Shown: piece by piece, positions 1 through 10,959 of the stretch | Layout: the number at the start of each line of letters is the position of its first letter | How positions within the stretch are numbered: position 1 is the first letter of the stretch | NCBI RefSeq assembly: GCF_001654925.1 | Contig: NZ_LXER01000017.1 | Coordinates: 455,859-519,858 of the forward strand | Source of the DNA: Buttiauxella brennerae ATCC 51605 | GTDB lineage: Bacteria > Pseudomonadota > Gammaproteobacteria > Enterobacterales > Enterobacteriaceae | Direction: 5' to 3' | Length of the DNA: 64,000 bases | Position numbers and translations under genes: made by a program | The notes under the pieces: generated by a model | Seen by the model: only the letters and a program-made list of their open reading frames with translations | Databases searched by the model: none | Told to the model about the DNA's origin: nothing

Positions 1-53
1 TACAACCAGTGATTAGCCATGCTGTTAATTACACGTTGTTGTATCTAACATGA
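1..53 (+). CDS. Fimbrial pilin subunit, C-terminal end only (partial)
   Basis: The third forward frame is open from base 3 and ends at TGA 51-53, giving a tail ...AVNYTLLYLT. An alternating hydrophobic strand with a penultimate aromatic region is typical of the C-terminal beta strand of chaperone-usher pilins. Its position directly upstream of a chaperone, usher and adhesin in the same orientation fits the major subunit of the operon. Only 16 codons are visible, so the assignment rests mainly on context. Confidence 0.5.
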   Translation, partial: QPVISHAVNYTLLYLT

Positions 54-85
54 TAAACCCAAATTTCTATTGGGTTTATCATGTT
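47..85 (+). terminator. Intercistronic hairpin between pilin and chaperone genes
   Basis: A perfect 15-bp inverted repeat (47-61 and 71-85) with a 9-nt loop overlaps the stop codon of the pilin fragment. Only a short T-run follows. Hairpins at this place in fimbrial operons usually stabilise or partly terminate the major-pilin transcript, so that far more pilin than usher is made. That role is inferred. Confidence 0.65.
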
Positions 86-121
86 TAACGAATTTCACTT
101 TGTTTTATAAAGGGCACATTC

Positions 122-817
122 ATGCGTATTTCTCTGCTGACGGTCTTTTTTATGACTTTCACTTTTCCCTTTTGTTCTCATTCGGCAGGGGTTCAGGTTG
201 GACGTACGCGTATTATTTATGATGCCAGCAAAAAAGAGGTGGCTTTGCCGCTCACCAATAAAGAGAAAGATCTGCCATGGCTCATTCAGTCATGGACCGA
301 TATCGGTGATGGTAAAACTCGTGGGCCGTTTATTATCACACCACCTCTTTTCAGGCTGGATGCACAAAAAGAGCAAAACCTGCGTATTACCTGGTCAGGC
401 CAGGCATTGCCGACAGATCATGAATCTTTATTCTATATGAATGTACGCACAATCCCCGCCATGGGAAAAGACGAGGATGATAAAAATGTCCTGCGGCTTA
501 TTTATAAGACGCGGCTGAAATTATTCTGGCGGCCTAAAGGGTTGCATGGCACGCCTGTTGATACATGTAAAAACCTTCGTTTTATCAATGATAAAAATCA
601 TTTGCTTGTAACCAATGATGGTGACTTTTACAGCGTTTTCGATAGCCTGAAAGTGGGGAACACATCTTTGACAAAGGCTGAGTTGGTCGCACCGAAAGCA
701 ACCGTGCAATTTGCTCTTCCAACTGCGATAACCAGTTCGAAAGTGTCCTGGCGCTGTATTACTGATTATGGCAATGCGACAGAAGAATTTACATCGGGAA
801 TGAAAGATGGTGCTTAA
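122..817 (+). CDS. Periplasmic fimbrial chaperone (PapD/FimC family)
   Basis: This 231-residue protein has an N-terminal signal peptide (residues 1-22, hydrophobic, ending at HSA) followed by the two-Ig-domain chaperone pattern. The sequence VGRTRIIYD near residue 30 is the usual first-strand motif, and FYMNVRTIPA near residue 105 is the conserved domain-1 segment. The chaperone binds pilins in the periplasm and donates a strand until they reach the usher. The stop overlaps the usher start in the form TAATG, so the two are translationally coupled. The start ATG at 122 follows AAAGGG. The family is certain, the fimbrial type is not. Confidence 0.9.
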   Translation: MRISLLTVFFMTFTFPFCSHSAGVQVGRTRIIYDASKKEVALPLTNKEKDLPWLIQSWTDIGDGKTRGPFIITPPLFRLDAQKEQNLRITWSGQALPTDHESLFYMNVRTIPAMGKDEDDKNVLRLIYKTRLKLFWRPKGLHGTPVDTCKNLRFINDKNHLLVTNDGDFYSVFDSLKVGNTSLTKAELVAPKATVQFALPTAITSSKVSWRCITDYGNATEEFTSGMKDGA

Positions 818-3372
818 TGGCTGCTAATCAATTACGCCTGCGCATTTCTCGATATCTAAAATTATCTCATCCCTTGCTGCAGGGGTTGAGCGGTTTACTT
901 CTCGTTGCAGCCAGTAACACCAATGCCCGAGAGTTTTATTTTGCGCCTTCAACACTAGAAGGTGATGGTTTATCACATCAGGATATTGATCTGTCTTTGT
1001 TTTCCAAAGAAAACGGGCAGTTACCTGGCACATACAAGACTAAGATACTAATTAATAATCAATTTTCTGATGATGAATCCATCACATATATCAATAATAA
1101 AAGCGGTGCACTATTACCGCAGTTGACACCCAAGCAACTCCGGCAATGGGGTGTCCGCGTTGACGCCTACCCTGAACTAGCAAAGCTCTCTGCTACTGAG
1201 GCGTTGCCAGAAGCTATAGGCGACTACATTCCTTTTGCCTCAGCAACTTTCGATTTTAATGCGATGGAATTACGCATCAGCATGCCTCAAGCGGCAATCG
1301 ACACTCATCGTAATGATAGTATCGATCCTTCACGTTGGAACGATGGTGTTCCAGCCGCTTTTGCCGATTATTCATTCTCCGGGTCACAGCGCGAAGACAC
1401 AGATAAAACGAGTAGCAGCAGCCAGTATCTTAACCTACAAAGCGGTGCCAATCTTGGCGGCTGGCGCCTGCGTAACTATTCAACCTGGAGCCAATCGGAT
1501 AGTACTCAGTCCTGGCAAACGATTAACTCCTGGCTACAACATGATATCGCGCTTTTAAAAGCACAGTTTATTGCCGGTGAAAATAGCACCCGTGGTGAAG
1601 TTTTTGACAGTCTGCAATTCCGAGGTGTCAATATTGCATCCGACGATCAAATGCTTCCCTATAGCCAACGGGGTTTTGCTCCAATCATTCGCGGCGTCGC
1701 CAGTTCTAATGCTGAAGTCTCGGTGCGACAAAATGGCTATGTTATCTATCAGGCAAACGTTGCACCGGGTGCTTTTGAGATTACCGACCTTTTCTCCACA
1801 ACCAACAGTGCGGATTTAGAGGTCACTATCAAGGAATCCGATGGTACCGAGCATCATTTCACGCAGCCATACTCCAGCGTTGCAATTATGCAACGGCCAG
1901 GGAATGTTCGCTACGAAATGACTGTCGCTCGTTATAGGGCAGATGATAATCATGCGTCTAATGAACCGCTTTTCGCCCAAGGCAGCGTCATTTATGGTCT
2001 TAATAATTACCTGACTTTTTTTGGCGGCATAACATCAGCAACCAACTATCAGGCACTTAATAGTGGCACAGGTGTTGTTCTTGGAGATTTCGGTTCGATT
2101 TCGACAGATTTAACATGGGCTCGCGCGAATCTGGATAATAATGAACAGCATGATGGACAGTCCTGGCGGTTGACATACACCAACAAAATAGAGGCAACAG
2201 ATACCAACTTTACACTGGCGAGTTATCGATACTCCACGAGTGGTTATTACACTTTTGCCGATGCTAATGAAAAATATGATGCTGAAGACAGTGGATGGTC
2301 ATTTAACTATAACAAACGCAGCAGGCTGCAGCTTAACCTCAATCAAAATGTATTTGATAGCAACTTGTACATTTCGGGCTACCAGCAAGATTACTGGAAA
2401 ACCGACCATACAGAACGAAGCATGTCATCGGGTATCAGTAGAGTCATAGGTGGCATCAGCGTCAATCTTACCTATACCTACAGTAAAACCGACGATGAAA
2501 AAAGCGATCAGATGATGTCGTTAGCTTTTAGCGTACCTCTATCCCAATGGCTCCCTAAAAGCTGGGCCAGTTACAGTCTCAATACGAGTAAACAAGGTTA
2601 TACCAGCCAAAATATTGGGCTTAATGGCACACTTCTGGACGATGACCGGTTAAGTTACTCGCTGCACCAAAGCCATACAAATCATGATGGTCAGGATAAC
2701 AGTAGCGTTTATGGTAGCTACCGTTCGCAGTATGCCAATCTCAACGCAGGTTACTACCTTAGTTCTGACAAATCACAACAATTGACATATGGGATAAGCG
2801 GAGCTGTGGTAGCTCATCCGGCAGGCGTTACGCTTTCTCAACCGTTAGGCGATCAATTCGCCATCGTCAGTGCTAAAGGTGCATCAGGCGTACGTTTTAC
2901 CAATCATCGTGGCGTTCAGACCGATTATTTTGGCAACGCAATCATCCCTTCACTTACACCATATCAGGAAAATGATATTCGTATCGACACCACAAGTCTG
3001 CCAGATGATGTGGATACAGATGAAACGACAATGACCGTTGTTCCAAGCCGCAGGGCGGCAGTCAGCACGCAATTTACTGCGCATGTTGGCTACCGGGCAT
3101 TGATCTCTCTCACCCGGCCTGATGGTCGAATCATTCCATTTGGCGCAATTGCCAGTGTCGACGGATTAGCACAGAGTGGAATTGTCGACGATCAAGGTGT
3201 GCTTTACCTTGCAGGCATTGGAGAAAATACCTCCTTAACAGTGAAGTGGGGTAATTCTGCTCAACAGAGCTGTCACACAAATATTGAGCTATCTACTCCC
3301 ACCGAATCTGTTCCCGGCGGCATTATCCAGACCAGCGCAATCTGCAAGCAAGAGGTAAATCATGCAGGATAA
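817..3372 (+). CDS. Outer-membrane fimbrial usher (FimD/PapC family)
   Basis: The 851-residue product has the full usher length and order. A signal region is followed by an N-terminal periplasmic domain (FYFAPSTLEGDG around residue 40). Then come the long beta-barrel with plug, including the ITDLFSTTNSADLEVTIKE region near residue 330, and C-terminal domains with a cysteine pair (SCHTNIEL and AICKQE). It forms the pore through which subunits are assembled and secreted. The N-terminal leader is long (about 38 residues) before NTNAREF. It overlaps the chaperone by 1 bp and the adhesin by 11 bp, so the genes form one operon. No frameshift is seen. Confidence 0.92.
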   Translation: MAANQLRLRISRYLKLSHPLLQGLSGLLLVAASNTNAREFYFAPSTLEGDGLSHQDIDLSLFSKENGQLPGTYKTKILINNQFSDDESITYINNKSGALLPQLTPKQLRQWGVRVDAYPELAKLSATEALPEAIGDYIPFASATFDFNAMELRISMPQAAIDTHRNDSIDPSRWNDGVPAAFADYSFSGSQREDTDKTSSSSQYLNLQSGANLGGWRLRNYSTWSQSDSTQSWQTINSWLQHDIALLKAQFIAGENSTRGEVFDSLQFRGVNIASDDQMLPYSQRGFAPIIRGVASSNAEVSVRQNGYVIYQANVAPGAFEITDLFSTTNSADLEVTIKESDGTEHHFTQPYSSVAIMQRPGNVRYEMTVARYRADDNHASNEPLFAQGSVIYGLNNYLTFFGGITSATNYQALNSGTGVVLGDFGSISTDLTWARANLDNNEQHDGQSWRLTYTNKIEATDTNFTLASYRYSTSGYYTFADANEKYDAEDSGWSFNYNKRSRLQLNLNQNVFDSNLYISGYQQDYWKTDHTERSMSSGISRVIGGISVNLTYTYSKTDDEKSDQMMSLAFSVPLSQWLPKSWASYSLNTSKQGYTSQNIGLNGTLLDDDRLSYSLHQSHTNHDGQDNSSVYGSYRSQYANLNAGYYLSSDKSQQLTYGISGAVVAHPAGVTLSQPLGDQFAIVSAKGASGVRFTNHRGVQTDYFGNAIIPSLTPYQENDIRIDTTSLPDDVDTDETTMTVVPSRRAAVSTQFTAHVGYRALISLTRPDGRIIPFGAIASVDGLAQSGIVDDQGVLYLAGIGENTSLTVKWGNSAQQSCHTNIELSTPTESVPGGIIQTSAICKQEVNHAG

Positions 3373-4534
3373 ACAACCTACAAGCTTCTTACACATTACG
3401 TTGCTTAAATTATTACTTATGCTAGCCCTCCAGGTTTCGCCAGTCACCGTTCAAGCGGCAACTACAGTGTTGCATGATTGTTTCTCTGCACCCGAAACTT
3501 ACAACATCCATATCGATTCAGAGATTCCTGCGGGTGATAATAGAGATGGGAATGAAGTCAATGTTGACAGCCATCTTGTGGGTGAAGGGTCATCAATGAT
3601 TGCCAATTGCACTTGCCCAAAGAATCTCTATTCAACCAGCATCGTTTATGAAATAACCGCCGCCGGAAGTCCATTGCCAACTGGCACCAACGGTTATGGC
3701 TATCTGACAGACCATCTTGACGTTGGTCTTATAGGTTACTCTGACGCAATAAATTCGCCAGATGGTAGTAACCTGACGTTTATCAGTATTAATACTTATC
3801 CCACACCATTATCTGGGATGTCGAAAGCTAATGAGGGTGTGATAAAACCCACTGAAGGAACTAGTGATGTTTGCAGTGCCGCGACTCGACCTTCTGATGT
3901 AAGCAGCTCTAAACGTGCATTTAAATGGAATGTTATCGGCTTAACTCTGTATGTAAAAAAAGCATTTCTGGGTGAAGAACTCATCCCCTCAACGGTGGTT
4001 GTCCAAAACTATTCCTGCCTCTCATTTGGTAGTTACTGCACCATCAATGATGTACAACAGGTTTCAAACATCCGTGTGGAAGGTAGAATCAGCGCCCCGC
4101 TCAGTTGTACGATAAACGCAGGGAGCACCATAGAAGTTGAACTGGGAAATATCGTCTCCTCACAGTTTGTTACGCAAGGCCAACCGCCAGCGAGCTATAC
4201 ACTTAAAGATGTCGATATCTCTTATCATTGCGACGACCCGGCAGCTGGCGATTCTGGCAAAATCAAATTTAGCCTCAGCGCAGACCAGGGGGTTGCTCCG
4301 GGCAGCAACAATCTCATCGCTAAGATGCTCGATCGAGATGACATTGGTGTGCGTATGTTTGATCAAAACGACAATGATGTCGTTCTCGACGGTTCTCTTG
4401 ACCTGCCGGTTACGCTTGACACTGAAGGTAATGGTAAAATAAGTATGAAAGCGGCGCCTGTCAGCATTACGTCAAAAAGGCCGAAGGCAGGGAAATTTGA
4501 AGGAAACGTGACCGTGAAAATGGAACTTCGCTGA
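3362..4534 (+). CDS. Fimbrial tip adhesin/minor subunit, two-domain
   Basis: This 390-residue protein has a signal peptide (to about residue 32, VQAAT). An N-terminal domain of about 220 residues with several cysteines (CFSAP, NCTCP, CSAAT, CLSFGSYC) fits a receptor-binding domain. The C-terminal half (from about residue 235, GRISAPLSCTINAGSTIEVELGN) has the pilin-domain pattern with a cysteine pair and a final strand VTVKMELR. The length, about twice that of a pilin, and the position as last gene of the operon support a tip adhesin. The receptor cannot be predicted. Its start lies within the usher's last codons. Confidence 0.8.
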   Translation: MQDKQPTSFLHITLLKLLLMLALQVSPVTVQAATTVLHDCFSAPETYNIHIDSEIPAGDNRDGNEVNVDSHLVGEGSSMIANCTCPKNLYSTSIVYEITAAGSPLPTGTNGYGYLTDHLDVGLIGYSDAINSPDGSNLTFISINTYPTPLSGMSKANEGVIKPTEGTSDVCSAATRPSDVSSSKRAFKWNVIGLTLYVKKAFLGEELIPSTVVVQNYSCLSFGSYCTINDVQQVSNIRVEGRISAPLSCTINAGSTIEVELGNIVSSQFVTQGQPPASYTLKDVDISYHCDDPAAGDSGKIKFSLSADQGVAPGSNNLIAKMLDRDDIGVRMFDQNDNDVVLDGSLDLPVTLDTEGNGKISMKAAPVSITSKRPKAGKFEGNVTVKMELR

Positions 4535-4537
4535 AAC

Positions 4538-4565
4538 TTGCCGTCCTGCATACGCTGGACGGCAA
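4538..4565. terminator. Bidirectional terminator between the adhesin gene and cheZ
   Basis: A perfect 9-bp stem (4538-4546 with 4557-4565, TTGCCGTCC) and a 10-nt loop lie between two convergent genes. On the minus strand it ends the tar-cheZ operon, so transcription is not expected to continue into any flhB homologue. Confidence 0.7.
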
Positions 4566-4571
4566 TCGTAA

Positions 4572-5216
4572 TTAAAACCCTAAACTATCCAGCAAATCAT
4601 CAACCTGGTCCTGACTTGCGACGACACCAGCGGCTGTCGCATTCATTTGCGGGCCATTAAGCAGGCTGTCTGCCGGGCGTTTAGCGCGAGCATCCAGTTC
4701 TGGCATGTTTTCCATTAACACCATCAACAGCTGGCGTTCAATTTCCTGAATCACATCCATCATGCGCTTGATGACCTGACCGGTTAAATCCTGGAAGTCT
4801 TGCGCCATCATGATTTCCAGCAGTTGGGCATTGGTAAAACTGGTGTGGCTCGGTACGCCTGACAGATAACTGCGTGTATCGGTCACCAGTTCTTTTGCAT
4901 CACCTAACTCAATCGGGTTTTCAAACCAGGCATCCCAACGGCCATTGAGTGCTTTGGCTTCGGTTTCCAGTTTGTTCTGGTGAGGCTGAGCCAGCTCCAC
5001 ACAGTTTAATGCGCGCTCAGCGGCTTGCGCGGTCATCTGCACCACGTAATCCAGGCGATCGCGAGCATCGGGAATAGCTTCCGCGGCTTCGGCTATCGCC
5101 TGGTCAAGCCCCAGCTCGCGCAAGCTGTCGCGCAGCATACGGGTCAGGCTGCCTATCCGAACGATAATATCGCCGGTTGAATGTAACTCTGTCGCGGGAT
5201 TCGTAGATGAGTGCAT
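4572..5216 (-). CDS. cheZ: CheZ, phosphatase of CheY-P
   Basis: The 214-residue protein matches enterobacterial CheZ in length and sequence. The long helical core contains the catalytic segment [20 protein letters not shown] around residues 135-155, with the expected Asp and Gln. The C-terminal CheY-binding helix is [13 protein letters not shown]. CheZ removes phosphate from CheY-P and ends the tumble signal. It is the last gene of the tar-tap-cheRBYZ transcription unit, 10 bp after cheY. Confidence 0.97.
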   Translation of the reverse strand: MHSSTNPATELHSTGDIIVRIGSLTRMLRDSLRELGLDQAIAEAAEAIPDARDRLDYVVQMTAQAAERALNCVELAQPHQNKLETEAKALNGRWDAWFENPIELGDAKELVTDTRSYLSGVPSHTSFTNAQLLEIMMAQDFQDLTGQVIKRMMDVIQEIERQLLMVLMENMPELDARAKRPADSLLNGPQMNATAAGVVASQDQVDDLLDSLGF

Positions 5217-5226
5217 GTGCCTCTCC

Positions 5227-5616
<390 letters not shown>

Positions 5617-5633
5617 TTATTGGGTTCCTTCTG

Positions 5634-6683
5634 TTAAATACGTATTGCCTGTCCGGCACTAATTTTTATCAACATTTGTTGACTGATTTCGCTTAAATCG
5701 ACCACTTCGCTAACGCCACCACTGTTAATGGCTTCACGCGGCATGCCGAACACCACACAACTTGCTTCGTTCTGGGCGATAGTCCATGCCCCGGCTTTAT
5801 GCATTGCCAGCATCCCGGCGGCGCCGTCATTCCCCATTCCGGTGAGGATCACGCCGACGGCATTTCGCCCGGCGAACTTCGCAACGGAATGGAACAGCAC
5901 ATCCACGGCCGGGCGATGCCGGTTCACGGGCGGGCCGTCATGAATCTTGATTTGGTAGTTCGCCCCACTACGGGCAAGCTCCATATGTTTATCGCCAGGG
6001 GCGATATACGCATGCCCCGGCAATACACGCTCACCGTCTTCGGCCTCTTTCACCGCAATCTGGCATAACTTGTTAAGCCGGTCGGCGAACGAACGCGTAA
6101 AACCTGGCGGCATATGTTGAGTGATTAATACCGCCGGGCTTGAAAGCGGCAGCGGCTGCAACACATGGCGAATGGCTTCAGTGCCACCGGTTGACGCACC
6201 AATTGCTATCAATTTTTCTGAACTGAGCAACGGCCCGGCTTTAATCGCCGTGGGCGCTGCAACGGGCGCGCGAGCCGCCAGTTTTGCCTTTGCCGCCGTG
6301 CGCACCTTTTCCGCGATAGTTTCGCTGTAGGCCAGCATCCCTTCGCGTATTCCCAGTTGCGGTTTAGTGACAAAATCAATCGCGCCCAGCTCAAGGGCCC
6401 GTAATGTCACTTCCGAACCTTTCCCGGTAAGCGATGAAACCATCACCACCGGCATTGGGCGCAGACGCATCAACTTTTCGAGAAAATCCAGGCCGTCCAT
6501 GCGCGGCATTTCGACATCCAGCGTCAGCACGTCAGGGTTGAATTTCTTGATCAAATCACGCGCCACCAGCGGATCGGGTGCGGTTGCCACCATTTCCATG
6601 TCGTCGTGGCTGTTGACTATTTCTGTCATGATCTGGCGCATCAGGGCGGAATCATCAACGCAAAGCACCGTTATTTTTGTCAT
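5634..6683 (-). CDS. cheB: CheB, receptor methylesterase/deamidase
   Basis: The 349-residue protein has an N-terminal receiver domain (CVDDSALMR at 8-16, phospho-Asp in [12 protein letters not shown] near residue 56). The C-terminal methylesterase domain begins near residue 150. Its catalytic Ser lies in [13 protein letters not shown], His in [13 protein letters not shown], and Asp in [13 protein letters not shown]. It demethylates and deamidates chemoreceptors for adaptation. The start ATG overlaps the cheR stop by 4 bp (ATGA). Confidence 0.97.
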   Translation of the reverse strand: MTKITVLCVDDSALMRQIMTEIVNSHDDMEMVATAPDPLVARDLIKKFNPDVLTLDVEMPRMDGLDFLEKLMRLRPMPVVMVSSLTGKGSEVTLRALELGAIDFVTKPQLGIREGMLAYSETIAEKVRTAAKAKLAARAPVAAPTAIKAGPLLSSEKLIAIGASTGGTEAIRHVLQPLPLSSPAVLITQHMPPGFTRSFADRLNKLCQIAVKEAEDGERVLPGHAYIAPGDKHMELARSGANYQIKIHDGPPVNRHRPAVDVLFHSVAKFAGRNAVGVILTGMGNDGAAGMLAMHKAGAWTIAQNEASCVVFGMPREAINSGGVSEVVDLSEISQQMLIKISAGQAIRI

Positions 6684-7546
6684 GATTTTTCCTTACTCAG
6701 TCCGTACACGGTCTGCCCGCGCAGCAAAAACTCGCGACTGAGGTTACTGAAGTTTTCCGAATGCCCGGCAAACAGCAATCCGCCCGGTTTTAGCAGCGGC
6801 ACAAAGCGCTGCAAAATTTGCTGTTGCGTTGTTTTGTCAAAATAAATCATCACGTTGCGGCAAAATATGGCGTCAAACGGACCCGGAATGGGCGCTTGCT
6901 TATCGAGCAAGTTTATCGGCGCAAATTCCATATGACTCGCCAGGTCACTGCGCACCCGCACCAGCCCTTCATGAGGCCCGGTACCACGCATGAAATAGCG
7001 CTGCATTTGCAGTGGCGCCAGCGTTTTCAGCTCGTCCTGCCGGTAAACGGCACTCTGGGCTTTTTCCAGCACCTGCGTGTCGATATCGCTGGCAAACACC
7101 TTCCAGCGTCCCGGTGCCATACCCAGCACATCCGCAAGGGTAATGGCGATAGAATACGGCTCCTCTCCGGTCGAGGCCGCCGCACTCCAGACTTTGTATT
7201 CCCCACTTCGTTTACGCGCATGTTCTGCGAGGATCGGAAAGTGATGGCCTTCGCGAAAAAACGCCGTCAGGTTGGTGGTCAGGGAATTAATGAACGCCTG
7301 CCATTCGGCATTGCTGCCGTTGGCTTCCAGCATGCTCAAATAGTGCCCGAAATCCTCCAGGCCCAAAGTGCGCAAACGGCGCACCAGACGGTTGTAAACC
7401 ATGTCGCGTTTGTGATCGGCCAGCACGATACCTGCACGCTGGTAAATCAACTGGCATATCCGGCGAAAATGCGTGTCGGACAGCGGTAGACGCTGTGTCA
7501 TCTGTAACATTAATGACGTTTGCCCGTTGGACAGTGGTGATGTCAT
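6680..7546 (-). CDS. cheR: CheR, chemoreceptor methyltransferase
   Basis: The 288-residue protein has the family's N-terminal helical domain and SAM-binding domain: [31 protein letters not shown] (SAM motif), and [14 protein letters not shown]. It methylates glutamates in receptor adaptation helices. It docks on the NWETF tail of the adjacent Tar. Downstream coupling to cheB is by a 4-bp overlap. The start at 7546 gives [11 protein letters not shown], close to the E. coli length of 286. Confidence 0.97.
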   Translation of the reverse strand: MTSPLSNGQTSLMLQMTQRLPLSDTHFRRICQLIYQRAGIVLADHKRDMVYNRLVRRLRTLGLEDFGHYLSMLEANGSNAEWQAFINSLTTNLTAFFREGHHFPILAEHARKRSGEYKVWSAAASTGEEPYSIAITLADVLGMAPGRWKVFASDIDTQVLEKAQSAVYRQDELKTLAPLQMQRYFMRGTGPHEGLVRVRSDLASHMEFAPINLLDKQAPIPGPFDAIFCRNVMIYFDKTTQQQILQRFVPLLKPGGLLFAGHSENFSNLSREFLLRGQTVYGLSKEKS

Positions 7547-7565
7547 AGCGCCTTCTCAATCACAA

Positions 7566-9170
7566 TCAGGGGGTGACAAGCACCCCGTTGGTTACTAAAT
7601 CTCTGGTGACGTCGTCGTTGTCGACACTTTCCAGATTAAACACCGATACCACACCGCTCAGATGTTCGGCCTGGCTTGCCAGAGCATCGGTTGCTGCTGC
7701 CGCTTCTTCGACCAGCGCGGCATTCTGTTGAGTAACCTGATCCATCTGGCTTACCGCCTGCGCCACCTGTTCGATGCCACGGCGTTGTTCGTCGGATGCA
7801 GACGCGATTTCGCCCATGATGTCGTTAACTTGCGTCACCGAACGGACGATTTCCGCCATTGTCGTTGCTGCGGTATCCACCAGTTGCGAGCCTTGCTGCA
7901 CACGGTCGACCGACTCTTCGATCAGCACTTTGATCTCTTTTGCTGCCTGCGCGCTGCGTTGTGCCAGGTTGCGCACTTCGCCTGCCACCACAGCAAATCC
8001 ACGGCCTTGTTCACCCGCACGGGCGGCTTCAACGGCGGCGTTAAGCGCCAGAATATTGGTTTGGAAGGCGATACCATCAATCACGCTGGTGATGTCGCCA
8101 ATTTTCTTCGAACTGCCCGCAATGTCGTGCATCGTGCGGGCAACGTTTGCGGCCTGTTTGCCGCCCTGTTGTGCGGTGTCTGCCGCAGTACGGGAAAGCT
8201 GTGCGGCCTGGCGTGCGTTATCGGCGTTCTGGCCCACCGTTGCGGTCAGTTGCTCCATGCTGGCGGCCGTTTCAGCAAGCGATGCGGCCTGTTGTTCGGT
8301 TCGGGAAGAGAGATCGTTGTTGCCCGCGGCAATTTCAGCGATCCCGGTGTGCATCGCCCCACTGCCCTGGCGCACTTGCTGCACAGTCTCTTTCAGCGCT
8401 TGCTGCATGTTTTTCAGGCTGCGGAAAATCTCGGAGATTTCATTACGCCCATACACGCTTATCGGGCGTGCTAAATCGCCTGCGGCGATGTGCTCAAAGT
8501 GGCTACGCACAATATCCAGCGGCTGCACCAGCATACGGCGCGACCAGATAATTGAACCCACCAGCATCAGGATGGCGATCACCGTCACGCTGGCGAAAAT
8601 AATCGCCGAGATCTGGTAGTTCATTTTGCTGTCAGCACTCGACGCCGCCACGGTGTCATTGATGCTCTGCTGCCAGGCGTTAAAGTAAGCGTCAAAAATA
8701 TCCTGTGATTTCTGAATCGGCGCACTCAGGAAGTCAGAAAGCTGGTTGCTTTCAAGCCAGGTCGTCTGATGTTGTAAATCATCGCGATAAGCGGCGTAGC
8801 TCTGCTTCGTCGATACCACCATATCCTCACCTTCTTTATTTAAAGGTGGGATTTCCAGAAACTGGTTAAACAGCATGTCAGCCTGTTTCAGGCTGCCACG
8901 GGCATTTGCCATCAGGCGCTTAATGTCTTCCGGCGGGTAACTGAGTGCCGTCAGCGTACCGGCACGGCTTAAGGCAGTACTGGCCTGCAACAAAGCCGCA
9001 CGGCTTTGCGTTAAGGTGTCACGTTGCTGGTTTCCGACTTCAACCATTTTAAGATTCTGAAAATCATCCCTGAATGCCCAAAAAGACAATCCATTACTGC
9101 CAATCTGCAGCACGCCGCAGACGATCAAGATTAACAACAGAGTGGTCGAAATTCGGATACGGTTGAACAT
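7566..9170 (-). CDS. tap: Tap, dipeptide/pyrimidine-type chemoreceptor
   Basis: The protein begins [10 protein letters not shown], almost identical to E. coli Tap. The ATG at 9170 is preferred because GAGGGG lies 5 nt upstream, although an in-frame GTG precedes it. It has TM1 (residues 7-30), a periplasmic four-helix sensor with the Tap signature [16 protein letters not shown]2 near 190-210, HAMP, and the conserved hairpin tip [33 protein letters not shown]. The C-terminus lacks the NWETF pentapeptide, as in Tap, so it is a low-abundance type receptor. Salmonella lacks tap, which argues for an E. coli/Enterobacter-like relative. Confidence 0.94.
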   Translation of the reverse strand: MFNRIRISTTLLLILIVCGVLQIGSNGLSFWAFRDDFQNLKMVEVGNQQRDTLTQSRAALLQASTALSRAGTLTALSYPPEDIKRLMANARGSLKQADMLFNQFLEIPPLNKEGEDMVVSTKQSYAAYRDDLQHQTTWLESNQLSDFLSAPIQKSQDIFDAYFNAWQQSINDTVAASSADSKMNYQISAIIFASVTVIAILMLVGSIIWSRRMLVQPLDIVRSHFEHIAAGDLARPISVYGRNEISEIFRSLKNMQQALKETVQQVRQGSGAMHTGIAEIAAGNNDLSSRTEQQAASLAETAASMEQLTATVGQNADNARQAAQLSRTAADTAQQGGKQAANVARTMHDIAGSSKKIGDITSVIDGIAFQTNILALNAAVEAARAGEQGRGFAVVAGEVRNLAQRSAQAAKEIKVLIEESVDRVQQGSQLVDTAATTMAEIVRSVTQVNDIMGEIASASDEQRRGIEQVAQAVSQMDQVTQQNAALVEEAAAATDALASQAEHLSGVVSVFNLESVDNDDVTRDLVTNGVLVTP

Positions 9171-9212
9171 CACAGCCCCTCAGCCGGCACGTCTGCCGGC
9201 CATTAATGTTTC

Positions 9213-10874
9213 TTAGAAAGTTTCCCAGTTATCGTCGTGCCCGCTTACGGCCGGTTTACTCGTTTTGAGCGTCGGCGCAGGCGAAGGTGTGGTGCTAACC
9301 GAAGGTGTCAACGCAGGTTCCGTTGTTAAACGGAAGGCTGCGACCAGCTGGTTAAGCATGCTGGCTTGTTCTTCAAGTGCTGCGGCGGCAGAGGCTGATT
9401 CCTCCACCAGCGAGGCGTTCTGTTGAGTCACGCGGTCCATTTCTGAAACTGCCAGCGCAACCTGTTCGATACCGTGACTTTGTTCATCAGAGGCGGAGGC
9501 AATTTCACCCATGATGTCGGTGACACGCGTCACCGCATTCACGATGTCGCTCATGGTTTCTCCGGCGCTTTCAACCAGCACCGAGCCGGTATCCACGCGG
9601 GAAACAGAATCTTCAATCAGCCCTTTAATCTCTTTCGCCGCCTGGGCGCTACGCTGTGCCAGGTTGCGCACTTCACCAGCAACGACGGCAAAACCACGCC
9701 CCTGCTCGCCGGCACGCGCCGCTTCTACAGCGGCGTTCAGCGCCAGGATGTTGGTCTGGAAAGCAATGCCGTCAATCACACCAGTAATATCAGCAATTTT
9801 CTTCGAGGAACCGGCGATGTCGTGCATGGTTTTCACCACGCCATCCACCACTTTGCCGCCGCGTTGAGCCGTTTCGGAGGCGCTTAATGCCAGTTGTGAT
9901 GCCTGACGGGCGTTTTCTGCGTTCTGCTTAACGGTAGCGGTAAGCTGTTCCATGCTGGCGGCAGTTTCTTCAAGAGAGGCGGCCTGCTGTTCAGTACGCG
10001 ATGAGAGGTCGTTATTCCCGGCGGCAATTTCACTCGCCCCGCTGTAGATGGCGTCAGAACCATCGCGCACGCTGCCGACAGTGATGATCAGTTCTTGCTG
10101 CATATGGCGCACGCTGGAAGTCAGCTCGCTGATTTCATTGCGGCCAGTGGAAACAATATTGTCCGTCAGGTTGCCGTTGGCGATTTCACGAATATGGCCG
10201 ATAACCACAGTCAGCGGTTTTAGCAGGATGCGACGCATACCGAACCACACCAGAACGATCACCGCAAACAGGGCTAATGCCAGACCTGCGATTTGCCATT
10301 TGGCAAAGTTGTAATCATGGGTGCTATCAATGAACGATTGCTCGTACATGCGATCGTTAAGGGCGATGTAACTGCTGTATTCGGCCTGGAGGGCGTTTTG
10401 CAGGCTTTGGGTCGACTGGGCAAAATAGGCGTCCATGTTGCCTGTTTCCAGGTAACCCACCAGTTCGCTCAGGGCTTGATTATAGTTTTTGTAGTCATCA
10501 TCAATGCCGTTGACCAGCGTTTCAATTTCCTGGCTGGCAGCAGGAACTTGTTTGAATAAGGTGTAATGTTGTTGTGCATCGGCGAGGGATTTTTTGGCGT
10601 TGCTCAGCAACTCCGTTTTTGCAGCACTTTGCCCATTGCTGGCATCCATCATCATCCGCGCAGCCGAACGGCTGAGGTTGATGCGGGTTTGCAGCATCAA
10701 TTCCCAGGTGTTAGCCAGTTCCGATTGCTGAACGCGTAACTCCCTGGAAACTTTAAAACTGTCGTTATTTTGTTTAAGCGAGTTAAAAAACATTCCGCCA
10801 GAGATGAGCTGGAGGAGCGCGAACACCACCAGCACCATCATTAGCATGGTGACAACGCGAATACGGTTCAACAT
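9213..10874 (-). CDS. tar: Tar-like aspartate chemoreceptor
   Basis: The 553-residue receptor starts [10 protein letters not shown] and ends NWETF, the CheR/CheB docking pentapeptide of high-abundance receptors. The aspartate-binding arginines of E. coli Tar, Arg64, Arg69 and Arg73, are present at the same numbers ([17 protein letters not shown]). The threonine equivalent to Thr154 is at 155 (FAQSTQ). HAMP, methylation helices and signalling tip are complete. It is the first gene after a consensus sigma28 promoter 32-58 bp upstream of the start. Aspartate sensing is therefore well supported; maltose sensing is not testable here. Confidence 0.94.
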   Translation of the reverse strand: MLNRIRVVTMLMMVLVVFALLQLISGGMFFNSLKQNNDSFKVSRELRVQQSELANTWELMLQTRINLSRSAARMMMDASNGQSAAKTELLSNAKKSLADAQQHYTLFKQVPAASQEIETLVNGIDDDYKNYNQALSELVGYLETGNMDAYFAQSTQSLQNALQAEYSSYIALNDRMYEQSFIDSTHDYNFAKWQIAGLALALFAVIVLVWFGMRRILLKPLTVVIGHIREIANGNLTDNIVSTGRNEISELTSSVRHMQQELIITVGSVRDGSDAIYSGASEIAAGNNDLSSRTEQQAASLEETAASMEQLTATVKQNAENARQASQLALSASETAQRGGKVVDGVVKTMHDIAGSSKKIADITGVIDGIAFQTNILALNAAVEAARAGEQGRGFAVVAGEVRNLAQRSAQAAKEIKGLIEDSVSRVDTGSVLVESAGETMSDIVNAVTRVTDIMGEIASASDEQSHGIEQVALAVSEMDRVTQQNASLVEESASAAAALEEQASMLNQLVAAFRLTTEPALTPSVSTTPSPAPTLKTSKPAVSGHDDNWETF

Positions 10875-10905
10875 ATAACACCCTTTTAATGATTTCTTAT
10901 CGGTG

Positions 10906-10932
10906 TTATCGGCATGTGGTGCGGAAACTTTA
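10906..10932 (-). promoter_or_regulatory. Consensus sigma28 (FliA) promoter of the tar-cheZ operon
   Basis: On the minus strand the sequence reads TAAAGTTT, 11 bases, GCCGATAA, an exact match to the sigma28 consensus. The expected start is near 10896, about 20 bp before the tar ATG at 10874. It makes the meche operon independent of the motA-cheW operon, from which it is now 12.7 kb away. Confidence 0.93.
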
Positions 10933-10959
10933 CGTGAAACTTTTCAGGCGTGTTGTCAT

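Noticed and set aside
7662..8619. Long plus-strand open frames across tap and tar
   Set aside because: They are opposite-strand shadows of conserved receptor coding sequence with biased codons; no RBS and no recognisable protein.
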